NCBI GenBank assembly: GCA_023384095.1
Contig: JAHDXT010000011.1
Span: 31,454-95,453 of the forward strand
Length of the DNA stretch: 64,000 nucleotides
Reading direction: 5' to 3'
Origin: Hyphomicrobiaceae bacterium
GTDB taxonomy: Bacteria; Pseudomonadota; Alphaproteobacteria; Rhizobiales; Hyphomicrobiaceae
Every line of letters starts with the position of its first letter. Within the stretch, counting starts at the first letter, position 1. The position numbers and the translations under genes are program-made. Shown here piece by piece: positions 27,543-36,477 of the stretch. The notes under the pieces are model-generated. The model saw only the letters and a list, made by a program, of their open reading frames with translations, did no database searches and was not told the DNA's origin.

Positions 27543-27660
27543 CCCCTCCCCCTTGCGGGGAGGGGCGGGGGTGGGGGTGCCCAGGTTTGGACGTTGCATT
27601 CGTGGCCTCACCCCACCCGCGCGGCTTTCGCCGCGCCGCCCTCCCCGTCAAGGGGAGGGC
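27543..27660. repeat. Pair of CTCCCC-type palindromes
   Basis: CCCCTCCCC-cttgc-GGGGAGGGG (27543-27565) and GCCCTCCCC-gtcaa-GGGGAGGGC (27638-27660) lie in the 256-bp space between the DinB gene and ndk, with a smaller CGCGGC-tttc-GCCGCG hairpin between them. The shared sequence with elements at 19465 and 44600 marks a dispersed palindromic family. They sit downstream of ndk and could stabilise or end its transcript. Confidence 0.75.
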
Positions 27661-27707
27661 ATCGTATCGCCACCCTATGACCCTCACGCTAGCGTCCTCT
27701 CCCGCTC

Positions 27708-28130
27708 TTACCCGACGATCTCGTCGAGCCGGAAGTTGAGTGCGATCTCGCGCTCGGCCGAGGCGGGGCTGTCGGAGCCGTGCACCGAGTTCTCGCCCAC
27801 CGACCGGCCGTGGAGCTTGCGGATCGTGCCCTCGCCGGCCTTGGCCGGGTCGGTCGCGCCCATCACGTCGCGGTACCTAACGATGGCATTCTCGCCCTGC
27901 AGGACCTGGATGACGATCGGGTCGGATGTCATGAAGTCGCAAAGCTCGCCATAAAACGGTCGCGCTTTGTGCTCCTCGTAGAACTTCTCGGCCTGCGCCC
28001 TGGTCCAGCGCACGCGCCGTTGCGCGACGATTCGCAACCCGGACTTCTCGATCAGCGCATTGATGGCGCCGGTCAGGTTACGCTCGGTCGCGTCCGGCTT
28101 GATGATGGAGAATGTACGCTCGATGGCCAT
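27708..28130 (-). CDS. ndk: Nucleoside diphosphate kinase
   Basis: Transfers phosphate from NTPs to NDPs through a phospho-histidine. The 140-residue length, the start [20 protein letters not shown], and the active site [17 protein letters not shown] with His117 are all standard. The residues that contact nucleotide (Lys11, Arg in VMGATDP context) are kept. It stands alone, divergent from the AhpD-like gene with 81 bp between starts. Confidence 0.98.
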   Translation of the reverse strand: MAIERTFSIIKPDATERNLTGAINALIEKSGLRIVAQRRVRWTRAQAEKFYEEHKARPFYGELCDFMTSDPIVIQVLQGENAIVRYRDVMGATDPAKAGEGTIRKLHGRSVGENSVHGSDSPASAEREIALNFRLDEIVG

Positions 28131-28211
28131 CTCAGCTCTCTGCCCTAAGGTTTGCCGCTCGTTGGCGCCGGGTTATAGCTGCAGCCCCGCAGGCCAGCAA
28201 GTGAGGCAGCC

Positions 28212-28604
28212 ATGAAGCCGGTCGAGGAGAAGAACGCGCCCCGTGAGGTGAAGGCCGTCTTCCGCGACATCAAGGCGACGCGCAAGACGGACCAGGTGAA
28301 CAACTTCTGGAAGTACCTGGCCAACGAGCCGCGGATGCTGAAGCACACCTGGGAGAGCCTGAAGGCCGTCATGGGGCCGGGCGCGCTCGATCCGCTGACG
28401 AAGGAGCTCGTCTACCTCGCCGTCTCGATCACCAACAACTGCGAGTACTGCATGGCGAGCCACGGCGCGGCCGCCCGCGCCAAGGGCGCCAGCGACGCCC
28501 AGCTCAACGAGCTCTACGCCGTGGTCGGCCTCGCCAATATGACCAACCGGCTGGCGAACGCCTATCGCGTGCCGGTCGACGAGCAACTCCAGGAGAAGCC
28601 CTGA
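28212..28604 (+). CDS. Carboxymuconolactone decarboxylase / AhpD-like protein
   Basis: 130-residue all-helical protein of the CMD/AhpD superfamily. It has the redox motif CEYCMASHG with Cys77, Cys80 and His84, the arrangement needed for peroxidase-type AhpD chemistry, preceded by LDPLTKELVYLAVSITNN. True carboxymuconolactone decarboxylases lack the CxxC, so a thiol-redox role is more likely. It is divergent from ndk and followed after 117 bp by the GYF-domain gene. Confidence 0.9.
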   Translation: MKPVEEKNAPREVKAVFRDIKATRKTDQVNNFWKYLANEPRMLKHTWESLKAVMGPGALDPLTKELVYLAVSITNNCEYCMASHGAAARAKGASDAQLNELYAVVGLANMTNRLANAYRVPVDEQLQEKP

Positions 28605-28721
28605 GCATGAGCCTCTCCGAGCGACATATCCCAGGCGGCGGCAGCCGGCGCTTGCTGCCGGGCGGAATGCCGCCTTATGCTCTGTGTCGGCGTATTCTGC
28701 GGCGAGGTTCGTGAGCGGGCG

Positions 28722-29984
28722 ATGGCGGGGGCTGCTCCTCAGGTCGAGTGGTATATCGCGCGGGACGGGCAGCAGTACGGCCCGTTGAGCGACGTGGAGA
28801 TGCGCAAGTTCGTCGAGCTCGGTCACCTGCGCCCGGCCGATCTCGTGTGGCGTCAGGGCTTCCCCGACTGGCGTCCGGCTCCCGCCGTCTTCCCGACGCC
28901 GGCTCCGATCCCGCCTCCCGCCCCGCCGCGGCCCGAGCCGCGCCCGGCATCGCGGCCGGCACACCACCCCGCCGCCGCCCGCGCAGCATCGCCCCAGCGC
29001 GGGTACCGCACAGCCGCGCCCCAGCAGAGCCATCGCGCGGTCGAGCGCGCCGCGCCTGCTCCCAGTCAGCTCGCAGTTGCCGCGTCTTTCGACGACGAAC
29101 GCGATCACGACGACGAGGACGACGACCTGCAGGCGGAGCCGTCCCGCGGGTTGGGGCGCCGCATCGGCTTGATGCTCGTGCTGGTCGCGCTGCTCGGAGG
29201 CGCAGGCTGGCTGGCCATGGGCTACATCGAGAACCCGGCGAGGCTCGTCGAGCTGCTTCGGACCGAGACCCGCAGCGAGCCGTCCGCCGAGGTTCTGCGG
29301 TCGCAGCCGTTCCAGGGGCTCGGCAACAGCGCCGAGGAGATCGACGCGGCGTTCCAGCGCGCGGCCCTGTGGCAGGTCATCAAGCGCGAGTTTCCGGACT
29401 GGTACCGGGAGCGTCTGCAGCAGGCGGTCGAGCTGAAAGCGAAGAGCAGCGACGACGCGACCGTCGCACGCCGTCTGGCGGAGGCCGTCGTCGCGCTGCG
29501 GCGCAAGCATGCCGATCAGGCGCTGGCCGCGTCGCCGGGTGCTTTGCGCAGCATCGCCGAGAGCTTCCTCGCCAACCTCGAGCACCTGTCGGCTCACAGC
29601 ATCGAGGCGTGCTACGGGTTCATCAGCCAGGGCGAGATCAACCCCCAGGTGCTCGAGCTGATGGGCTCGCCGGAGTACGTCCAGCCGCTGCAGCGTCAGG
29701 TGACGGCCGTGTTTTCCGCCGTAGCCGAGGGGCGCAAGTCGCCGCAGACGCATCTGCCGCCGCGGCAATCCGACTACCAGGCGCTGAAGCAGGCGCTGGC
29801 GGCCCGCGGCTGGACCGAGAAGGAGGAGCAGCTCTTCTCCGATCCGCAGGCCCTGGCGCGGGCAGCGCCGCAGGATGTCTGCAGGCTGGTGCAGGACTGG
29901 TTCGCCGCCCAGCTCTCGATTGCGGACAGGGGCGTTCAATTGCGGCTCTTGATCGAGTCGCTGAAGCCCGTCGTGGCTGGGTGA
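28722..29984 (+). CDS. GYF_2-domain membrane protein, unknown role
   Basis: 420 residues in three parts. Residues 9-57 form a GYF_2 domain (WYIARDGQQYGPLSDVEMRK, VWRQGFPDW) thought to bind proline-rich or other peptides. Residues 53-120 are Pro/Ala-rich and 124-136 are strongly acidic. One membrane helix (about 147-167, IGLMLVLVALLGGAGWLAMG) is followed by a 250-residue helical domain with no family I recognise, beginning ENPARLVELL. With the GYF domain on the cytoplasmic side, the C-terminal part would be periplasmic. The ATG at 28722 was preferred to one at 28677, which adds 15 residues without similarity. Confidence 0.8.
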   Translation: MAGAAPQVEWYIARDGQQYGPLSDVEMRKFVELGHLRPADLVWRQGFPDWRPAPAVFPTPAPIPPPAPPRPEPRPASRPAHHPAAARAASPQRGYRTAAPQQSHRAVERAAPAPSQLAVAASFDDERDHDDEDDDLQAEPSRGLGRRIGLMLVLVALLGGAGWLAMGYIENPARLVELLRTETRSEPSAEVLRSQPFQGLGNSAEEIDAAFQRAALWQVIKREFPDWYRERLQQAVELKAKSSDDATVARRLAEAVVALRRKHADQALAASPGALRSIAESFLANLEHLSAHSIEACYGFISQGEINPQVLELMGSPEYVQPLQRQVTAVFSAVAEGRKSPQTHLPPRQSDYQALKQALAARGWTEKEEQLFSDPQALARAAPQDVCRLVQDWFAAQLSIADRGVQLRLLIESLKPVVAG

Positions 29985-30069
29985 GCAGAGCTCCCGCGAC
30001 GACCGGCTCGCCGCGAGAGCCGCGACGCGAAGGGTGACATTCCCCTCCCGAGCCGCTATCCCCGCACGC

Positions 30070-31983
30070 ATGCTGCACATCAACGACCTGACCTTCCGCA
30101 TCGAAGGCAAGCCGATCCTCGACCGAGCCACGACCGGCATCCCGGCGGGGCACAAGGTCGGGCTGGTCGGCCGCAATGGCGCCGGCAAGACGACCCTGCT
30201 GCGGCTCATCACCGGCGAGCTCGCTCCCGACGGCGGCTCGATCGGCATGCCCAGGCACGCGCGGGTCGGCTACGTGGCCCAGGAGGCGCCTGGCGGCGAG
30301 GATACCCTGATCGACTGGGTGCTTGCGGCCGACCGAGAGCGCGCGGAACTGCTCGCCGAGGCCGAGACGGCCACCGATCCGCTCCGCATCGGCGACATCC
30401 ACCATCGCCTCGCCGACATCGACGCCCATGCCGCGCCGGCCCGCGCCGCGCAGATCCTCGCCGGCCTCGGGTTCGACGACGCGGCCCAGCGCCGCCCGTG
30501 CCGGGAATACTCGGGCGGCTGGCGCATGCGCGTGGCGCTCGCCGCCGTGCTGTTCCTGGAGCCGGAGCTGCTGCTGCTCGACGAGCCGACCAACTACCTC
30601 GACCTCGAAGGCACGATGTGGCTGGAAAGCTATCTCGCCGCCTATCCGCATACCGTGCTCATCGTCAGCCACGACCGGGATCTGCTCAACCGCGTGATCG
30701 GCTCGATCCTGCACCTCGAACGAGGCAAGCTGGCGCTCTACACGGGCACCTACGACGAGTTCGAGGACGCGCGCCGCGAACGTCAGAGCCAGGAGCTGAA
30801 GCTCAAGAAGCGCCAGGACGAGGAGCGCCGGCGCATCGAGGCGTTCATCGTCCGCTTCAAGGCCAAGGCGAGCAAGGCGGCGCAGGCGCAGAGCCGCGTC
30901 AAGGCGCTGGCGCGCATGAAGCCGATCGCCGCGCAGGTGGAGGACCGCGTCGTACCGTTCGTCTTCCCGAAGGCCGACAAGCCGATGGCGAGCCCGCTGC
31001 TGCGGCTCGAGGACGCCGTTGCGGGCTACGACCCGGAAAAGCCGGTGCTGCGCAGTCTCGATCTGCGCATCGACAACGACGACCGCATCGCGCTGCTCGG
31101 GCAGAACGGCAACGGCAAGAGCACGTTCGCCAAGCTCGTCGCGGGCAAGCTCGCGCCGCTGGCGGGCCGGGTCTTCGGGGTAAACCGCATCGAGGTCGGC
31201 TACTTCGCCCAGCACCAGCTCGACGAGCTCGTGCCCGACAGGACGCCTTACGATTACATCGCCGGGCTGATGCCGGACGCGACCGAGGCCCAGAAGCGCG
31301 CACGGCTCGGCAGCTACGGGTTCGGCATCGACAAGGCCGATACGCGCTGCGCCAGCCTGTCGGGCGGCGAGAAGGCGCGGCTGATGTTCATGCTGACCGC
31401 CTTCAAGGGCCCGCACCTCTTGATCCTGGACGAGCCCACCAACCACCTCGACGTCGACAGCCGCGAGGCGCTGATGCAGGCGCTCAACGAATTCGAGGGC
31501 GCCGTCATCCTCATCAGCCACGACCGGCATCTGGTCGAGGCCAGCGCCGACCGCTTGTGGATCGTGCGCGACGGGACCGTGAAGCCATTCGACGGTGACA
31601 TGGACAGCTACCGGCAACGGCTGCTCTCGGAGCGCGGAGCGCGGACCCGGGGCCGCTCGAAGGAGGCAGCCGGCGCGGAGCGCATCGGACGCGCCGGACA
31701 GCGGCGCGCGTCCGCGGAGCGGCGGGCGGAGCTGGCGCCGCTGAAGAAGGCGATGCAGCAGGCCGAGCGCCAGGTCGAGCGGATCGCGGCCGAGATCGCG
31801 GCGCTCGATACGGCGCTCGCCGATCCTGACCTCTATGCCTGCAATCCCGACAAGGCCCAGCGGCTGTCGATCGACCGGGGTCAGGCCGCCAAGCGGCTGA
31901 CGAATGCGGAAGAGGCCTGGCTTGCCGCCACCGAAGCCTACGAGGGGGCCGCCGCCGGCTCGGATGCGGATGCGGTGGCCTGA
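30070..31983 (+). CDS. ABC-F family ATPase (YheS-like)
   Basis: 637-residue duplicated ATPase without membrane domains, acting on ribosomes in this family. Two Walker A motifs (VGRNGAGKTTLL; LGQNGNGKSTFA), two signatures (YSGGWRMRVALA; LSGGEKARLMFM) and two Walker B plus D-loop segments (LLLDEPTNYLDL; LILDEPTNHLDV) are intact. The linker between the halves is long and charged, and the C-terminal coiled coil is about 540-637. Length and order match E. coli YheS. The ATG at 30070 starts directly at MLHINDLTF; the frame extends to 30034 without support. Confidence 0.95.
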   Translation: MLHINDLTFRIEGKPILDRATTGIPAGHKVGLVGRNGAGKTTLLRLITGELAPDGGSIGMPRHARVGYVAQEAPGGEDTLIDWVLAADRERAELLAEAETATDPLRIGDIHHRLADIDAHAAPARAAQILAGLGFDDAAQRRPCREYSGGWRMRVALAAVLFLEPELLLLDEPTNYLDLEGTMWLESYLAAYPHTVLIVSHDRDLLNRVIGSILHLERGKLALYTGTYDEFEDARRERQSQELKLKKRQDEERRRIEAFIVRFKAKASKAAQAQSRVKALARMKPIAAQVEDRVVPFVFPKADKPMASPLLRLEDAVAGYDPEKPVLRSLDLRIDNDDRIALLGQNGNGKSTFAKLVAGKLAPLAGRVFGVNRIEVGYFAQHQLDELVPDRTPYDYIAGLMPDATEAQKRARLGSYGFGIDKADTRCASLSGGEKARLMFMLTAFKGPHLLILDEPTNHLDVDSREALMQALNEFEGAVILISHDRHLVEASADRLWIVRDGTVKPFDGDMDSYRQRLLSERGARTRGRSKEAAGAERIGRAGQRRASAERRAELAPLKKAMQQAERQVERIAAEIAALDTALADPDLYACNPDKAQRLSIDRGQAAKRLTNAEEAWLAATEAYEGAAAGSDADAVA

Positions 31984-32063
31984 CGCCAGACCCACGCCCC
32001 CTGCGCGCTCGGTCCGGCCCCTGCCCCACGCTCCGGATTTCAGCGGCCCGAACGAAGATCACA

Positions 32064-32306
32064 TCAAAGCAGATTGTGCGAGCCGTCGCAGAACGGCTGG
32101 TCGTCCGTCGTCTTGCAGCCGCACAGGTTGACGGTGCCGGACGTCTCGGCGACGAAGCGGACCGGCTCGAGGCCGGTGCCCTTGTGCGATCCATCGCAGA
32201 AGGGCTGCTTCGCCGACCGCCCGCAGGCGCACCACAGGTAAGCCCGCCCCATGACGAGCTCGACCTGGTAGGGGCCCTTCTGGGCCGTCATCGGTTCCTC
32301 AGCCAT
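32064..32306 (-). CDS. Double CDGSH-type iron-sulfur protein
   Basis: 80-residue protein with two complete CDGSH (mitoNEET-type) motifs, each binding a [2Fe-2S] cluster through three Cys and one His: Cys26, Cys28, Cys37, His41 and Cys62, Cys64, Cys73, His77. No membrane anchor or signal is seen, so it is a soluble cytoplasmic redox or cluster-transfer protein. The ATG at 32306 fits family length. It converges on the ABC-F gene and is divergent from the ThDP enzyme. Confidence 0.93.
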   Translation of the reverse strand: MAEEPMTAQKGPYQVELVMGRAYLWCACGRSAKQPFCDGSHKGTGLEPVRFVAETSGTVNLCGCKTTDDQPFCDGSHNLL

Positions 32307-32562
32307 CCCTCGCCTCCCCGGCCTGCAACGCATTCGCGATCTAAGCAGGCGCGTCGGCCTTGTCCAGCCCGCGCCGTCCGCCCGCACGCGACTGGCTGCT
32401 GCGCGGCTTTTTCCACTATCCGCGGCCACCCCGGATTGCCTAGTAGTGTTGCAACCCAATCGAGGCTTGGTACCCTTTTTGCCCTCCAGCGGCGGGCAGA
32501 CCCGGACGGGGGGTGCGGGGCCTGGAGGCGGAAAGCAAGAAGACCAAACCCGGGAGCCCATC

Positions 32563-34221
32563 ATGCGGCACGGCGGCAAGATCCTCATCGATCAGCTCGA
32601 GGCGCAAGGCGCCACGACGGCGTTCACGGTCCCGGGCGAGAGCTTCCTGGCCGCGCTCGACGGGCTGCACGACTCCAACCGCATCCGCACCATCATCTGC
32701 CGCCAGGAAGGCGGAGCGGCGATGATGGCGGAGGCCTGGGGCAAGATGACGGGCGCGCCCGGCGTCTGCTTCGTCACGCGCGGCCCCGGCGCCGCCAACG
32801 CCATGAGCGGGGTGCATATCGCGCAGCAGGACTCGACGCCGATGGTCCTGTTCGTCGGACTGCCCGGCGAGCGGCACGAGGACCGCGAAGCCTTCCAGGA
32901 GATCGAGACCAAGCAGCTCTTCTCCTCGTTCGTGAAGTGGGCGGCGGTTATCCGCGCGACCGAGCGCATCCCGGAATACGTGAGCCGCGCCTTCCATGTC
33001 GCCGTGTCGGGGCGGCCCGGCCCGGTCGTGCTGGGCTTGCCGGAGGACATGCTGTCGGCGGCGGCCGAGGCTCGGGACGCCCGCGCTGCGCGGGTCGCCG
33101 AGCCGGCGCCGAGCCCGGCTGCGATGGCCGAGCTGGCGGAGATGCTGGGAAGCGCGAAGTCGCCGCTGATGATCGTCGGCGGCCCGGGGTGGAGCTCGGC
33201 GGTCCAGGCGAGGATCGAGCGGTTCGCGGCGCGGCTCGACCTGCCCGTCGCCGCCGCCTTCCGCTTCCAGGACTACATGGACAACCGGCACCCCTGCTAT
33301 GTGGGTCACGCCGGCATCGGCATGGACGGCAAGCTCGCGGCGGCAGTCCGCGATGCCGACGTCCTGATCGTCCTCGGCGCGCGGCTCGGAGAGATGACCA
33401 CCAGCGGCTACACGCTGATCGACATCCCGAACCCCAGACAGCGGCTCGTCCACGTGCACCCGAGCCCCGACGAGCTCGGCACCGTCTACGCGCCCGACCT
33501 GCCGATCACAGCGACCGCGCACCAGTTCTCCGCCGCGCTCGATGCTCTGGCGGCGCCGGCCGGCATCCCCTGGCGGCAGCGGCGCGCCGATCTGAGGGCA
33601 GCCTGCGAGACGGTGCTGACTCCCGTCGCCACGCCGGGCGCCGTGCAGCTCGAGCAGGTCGTCCGCACGGTGTCCGACATGCTGCCGCCGGACGGCATCG
33701 TCGCCAACGGCGCCGGCAACTACGCGGCCTTCGTGCACCGCTACTTCCAGTACAAGGGCTATCGCACGCAGCTCGCGCCGACGTCCGGCTCGATGGGCTA
33801 CGGCCTGCCGGCCGCCATCGCCGCCAAGCTCGCCGACCCGATGCGACCGGTGGTGGCATTCGCGGGCGACGGCTGCTTCATGATGACGAGCCAGGAGCTC
33901 GCCACCGCCGTCCAGTACGGGCTCGATATCGTGACCATCGTCTGCAACAACGGGATGTACGGCACCATCCGCATGCACCAGGAGAAGAGCTATCCAGGCC
34001 GCGTGGTCGGGACGACGCTGATCAACCCGGACTTCGCCGCCTTCGCCCGCAGCTTCGGCGCGCACGGGGAGACGGTGCGGCACACGGATGAGTTCCGTCC
34101 GGCGTTCCAGCGGGCGCTCGACGCGGGCAAGCCGTCCGTCATCGAGCTGAAGATCGATCCGGAGGCGCTGACGCCGCGCCAGTCGTTGAGCCAGATCCGC
34201 TCGTCCGGCGCAAGAGGTTAG
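32563..34221 (+). CDS. Thiamine-diphosphate-dependent enzyme (acetolactate synthase-like)
   Basis: 552 residues in three domains: N-terminal pyrimidine domain with the catalytic Glu in ICRQEGGAAMMAEAWGKMTG, a central Rossmann-like domain, and the C-terminal PP domain with GDGCFMMTSQELATAVQYGL and NNGMYGTIRMHQE, which binds ThDP and Mg. CVTRGPGAANAMSGVH is the typical FAD-region sequence. No small regulatory subunit gene is adjacent, so this is probably not the biosynthetic IlvB but a catabolic decarboxylase or carboligase. GGGAG precedes the ATG at 32563. Confidence 0.9.
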   Translation: MRHGGKILIDQLEAQGATTAFTVPGESFLAALDGLHDSNRIRTIICRQEGGAAMMAEAWGKMTGAPGVCFVTRGPGAANAMSGVHIAQQDSTPMVLFVGLPGERHEDREAFQEIETKQLFSSFVKWAAVIRATERIPEYVSRAFHVAVSGRPGPVVLGLPEDMLSAAAEARDARAARVAEPAPSPAAMAELAEMLGSAKSPLMIVGGPGWSSAVQARIERFAARLDLPVAAAFRFQDYMDNRHPCYVGHAGIGMDGKLAAAVRDADVLIVLGARLGEMTTSGYTLIDIPNPRQRLVHVHPSPDELGTVYAPDLPITATAHQFSAALDALAAPAGIPWRQRRADLRAACETVLTPVATPGAVQLEQVVRTVSDMLPPDGIVANGAGNYAAFVHRYFQYKGYRTQLAPTSGSMGYGLPAAIAAKLADPMRPVVAFAGDGCFMMTSQELATAVQYGLDIVTIVCNNGMYGTIRMHQEKSYPGRVVGTTLINPDFAAFARSFGAHGETVRHTDEFRPAFQRALDAGKPSVIELKIDPEALTPRQSLSQIRSSGARG

Positions 34222-34607
34222 CGGAATCCTACATATGACGGTCCCGCATTAAACGTGTTGGGGCCTCGTCTTAGACTAACGAGCGGTTATCAGTTATAAG
34301 ACAATTACGATCTGGGGCTTCGGAGCCTTGGTGACTTGCAGTCGGACACAAGCCTCATGGCGGCCGGCAGTTGCACCGCCGGGCGCGCCGATGCCGGACC
34401 GGCGAGGAGCCGTGCCGGCAATCGGGGCCATGAGGACGCAACCGAGGAGCCGCCCCAGATCGGTCAGCTTCTGTTCAGACAGGGCGCATCATTGTCTGAC
34501 GGACGGGCATCGCATTCTTCCTCCTGACGACTCTCCCTCTTGCCTTCCCCTCCTCCACCCGGAGGAGGGGATCTTCTTTGTGCGCCGCCTCGCGGGCGTC
34601 GCGCGAG
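34222..34607. other. Non-coding space between converging genes
   Basis: 386 bp with no supported gene. The first 100 bp are distinctly AT-richer than the surroundings (for example TTATCAGTTATAAGACAATT near 34287). The end holds a strong hairpin listed separately. A 63-codon frame at 34336 lacks coding character. Confidence 0.6.
34547..34578. terminator. Probable bidirectional terminator
   Basis: A perfect 10-bp stem, CCCCTCCTCC-accc-GGAGGAGGGG (34547-34570), is followed on the plus strand by ATCTTCTTTG. It lies between the converging ThDP-enzyme and DapA-family genes, 37 bp after the latter's stop, so it can end both transcripts. The T tract is short. Confidence 0.6.
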
Positions 34608-35534
34608 TCAGGCCGCCTCGGCGAAGTCGAGCCGGAACCCGTGCTGGTCGGCAAGCGTCGCGATCGCCCGCTCCGCCTCGGCCTTGGGCAGAGGGGTGAA
34701 CGGCGGGCGCACCTCGGCCCAGCCTTCGTCCTGGCGGTAGTGCGCGATCAGCGCCTTCATGGTCGGAACGACCGGGAAGGACTGGATCGTCCTGCGCAGT
34801 GCCGAGATCTCCTCCTGCATGCTGTCCGCGTTGGCCCCGCGCCAATCGTCGTAGAGCCGCCGCAGGGCGCGCGCACCGACGTTGGCGGTGGCGGAGATGA
34901 CGCCGGCCGCCCCGTTGCGCAAGCCCTCGAGCATGTAGAGCTCGGAGCCGGGAAACAGCTCGAAGCCCGGGAAGGCGTCCAGGATCGACTTCATGTTCGA
35001 CCAGTCGCCGGAGGAGTCCTTGAGGCCGACGACGACGCCGGGGAACTCGTTCCGCAGCCGCTCGATCAGGGGCAGGGTGAAGCCGACCTGGGCGACCGGC
35101 GGGATGTGGTAGAGGTAGACCCGCAGTCTATCGTCGCCGACATCGTCGATGACCTCGGCGAAGAACCTGAACAGCCCCTCCTCGCTCGGGTTCTTGTAAT
35201 AGAACGGCGGCAGCATCAGCACGCCGCCGCAGCCGAGGTCGACCGCATGCTGCGTCAGGATCGCGGCGTCCGCGACCGAGCACGAGCCCGTGCCCGGCAT
35301 CAGTTTCGCCGGATCGACGCCACTGTCGACGAGCTCCTCGAGCAGCTCCATGCGCTCGTCGAGGCCAAGCGAGTTGGCCTCGCTCGTAGTGCCGAACGGC
35401 GCCAGTGCCGTGCAACCGTCCTCCAGCAGCCACTCGGCGTGCTCGATGAAGCGGTCCGGGTCGGGCGAGCCGTCCTCTCCGAAGGGCGTCAGCACCGGCG
35501 CGATCACGCCGGAGAAATTGCGGTGGACCTTCAT
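34608..35534 (-). CDS. Dihydrodipicolinate synthase family aldolase/lyase
   Basis: 308-residue (beta/alpha)8 class I aldolase of the DapA/NanA/KdgD superfamily. The Schiff-base Lys172 is in VGLKDSSGD and the catalytic Tyr142 in VYLYHIPP; the substrate-carboxylate loop is FGTTSEANSL. The sequence LYHIPP and GTTSEANSL differ from lysine-pathway DapA, so a role with a sugar acid or other 2-keto acid is more likely. The ATG at 35534 matches the family start. A GST gene lies 64 bp upstream on the same strand. Confidence 0.9.
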   Translation of the reverse strand: MKVHRNFSGVIAPVLTPFGEDGSPDPDRFIEHAEWLLEDGCTALAPFGTTSEANSLGLDERMELLEELVDSGVDPAKLMPGTGSCSVADAAILTQHAVDLGCGGVLMLPPFYYKNPSEEGLFRFFAEVIDDVGDDRLRVYLYHIPPVAQVGFTLPLIERLRNEFPGVVVGLKDSSGDWSNMKSILDAFPGFELFPGSELYMLEGLRNGAAGVISATANVGARALRRLYDDWRGANADSMQEEISALRRTIQSFPVVPTMKALIAHYRQDEGWAEVRPPFTPLPKAEAERAIATLADQHGFRLDFAEAA

Positions 35535-35598
35535 GGTGCCTGTTCCTTGTGCGACTGTGGTCTTCAAGTGCCGCTCATCCGCCGCGACGCGCCGGGCC

Positions 35599-36228
35599 TC
35601 AGGGCAGCGGGATTGCGGGCTGCGGGACGGGCACGTGGTAGCCCGTCTGGACCGCGGGCCGCCCGGCGATCGCGCGGTACCAGCGCAGAACATTCGGGAA
35701 CCGGTTCAGATCGACCGTCTGCCACTCGAACCGTGAGATCCATGGCCAGATGGCGATGTCGGCGATGGAGTAGTCCCCGGCCACGAACTCGACGGCGGCG
35801 AGCCGCCGGTCGAGGACGCCGTAGAGGCGCAGGGCCTCGTCGAGATAGCGCTCCTCCGCGTAGGGCGCCTTGCCCTTGTTGAACCTCACGAAATGGTGCA
35901 CCTGGCCGAGCATCGGACCGACGCCGCCCATCTGCCACATCAGCCACTCGATGGTGCGCCAGTGCGCCTCGCCATCCCTGGGCCAGAGCTTGCCCGCCTT
36001 CTCGGCCAGATACATGAGGATGGCGCCGGATTCGAACAGCGCCAAGCCGTTGTCGCGATCGACGATGGCCGGGATCTTGTTGTTGGGGCTGATCTCGAGG
36101 AAGGCCGGCGCGAACTGCTCCTTCTTGCCGATGTCGATCGGGTGCACGGTGTAGGGCAGGCCGACCTCCTCCAGCATGATGGAGACCTTGCGCCCGTTGG
36201 GCGTCGACCACGTGTAGAGATCGATCAT
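35599..36228 (-). CDS. Glutathione S-transferase (YghU/YfcG-like)
   Basis: 209-residue cytosolic GST. The thioredoxin-like N-domain reads MIDLYTWSTPNGRKVSIMLE with the TPNGRKV motif of the Nu class (disulfide-bond reductase activity in E. coli YfcG/YghU), then NNKIPAIVD and LFESGAILMYLAEK for glutathione binding. The helical C-domain includes FVAGDYSIADIAIWPWI, the GST folding motif. It precedes the DapA-family gene on the same strand. Confidence 0.93.
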   Translation of the reverse strand: MIDLYTWSTPNGRKVSIMLEEVGLPYTVHPIDIGKKEQFAPAFLEISPNNKIPAIVDRDNGLALFESGAILMYLAEKAGKLWPRDGEAHWRTIEWLMWQMGGVGPMLGQVHHFVRFNKGKAPYAEERYLDEALRLYGVLDRRLAAVEFVAGDYSIADIAIWPWISRFEWQTVDLNRFPNVLRWYRAIAGRPAVQTGYHVPVPQPAIPLP

Positions 36229-36342
36229 GGAATTCGCATCCCTCCAGCCGGGTGCTGCTGCAGCGCCGGGAGCCTGGTGTGATGAACGAGAAATTCGCCG
36301 GTGCTCGCGGCTTTGTTGCGAGCGGATTTCCCGATCTGAATC

Positions 36343-36438
36343 ACACTAGCAAGTCTTTGAATCGTGTCCCGCTTGATTCCGAAGCTCGCTCGGGCCACCA
36401 GCGTCGAGCATCGGCGAGCTTCGGAATCGGGACACTAG
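36343..36438. repeat. Inverted-repeat element with ACACTAG ends
   Basis: Near-perfect arms at 36364-36389 (start GTGTCCCGCTTGATTCCGAA) and 36414-36435 (end TTCGGAATCGGGACAC) flank a 24-bp centre; the left arm has a 4-bp insertion. The motif ACACTAG occurs at 36343-36349 and 36432-36438. The right end, read on the minus strand (CTAGTGTCCCGATTCCGAAG), resembles the element at 40442, so this is a dispersed repeat. The space 36229-36477 holds no gene. Confidence 0.75.
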
Positions 36439-36477
36439 ACGAAACCGCCCTCGCGCCGCAATGGTGCACGACGCCGG

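Noticed and set aside
29638..31995. 785-codon antisense frame
   Set aside because: Shadow of the ABC-F gene; no domain.
34336..34527. 63-codon frame in the gap
   Set aside because: No ribosome-binding site or homology; low-complexity.
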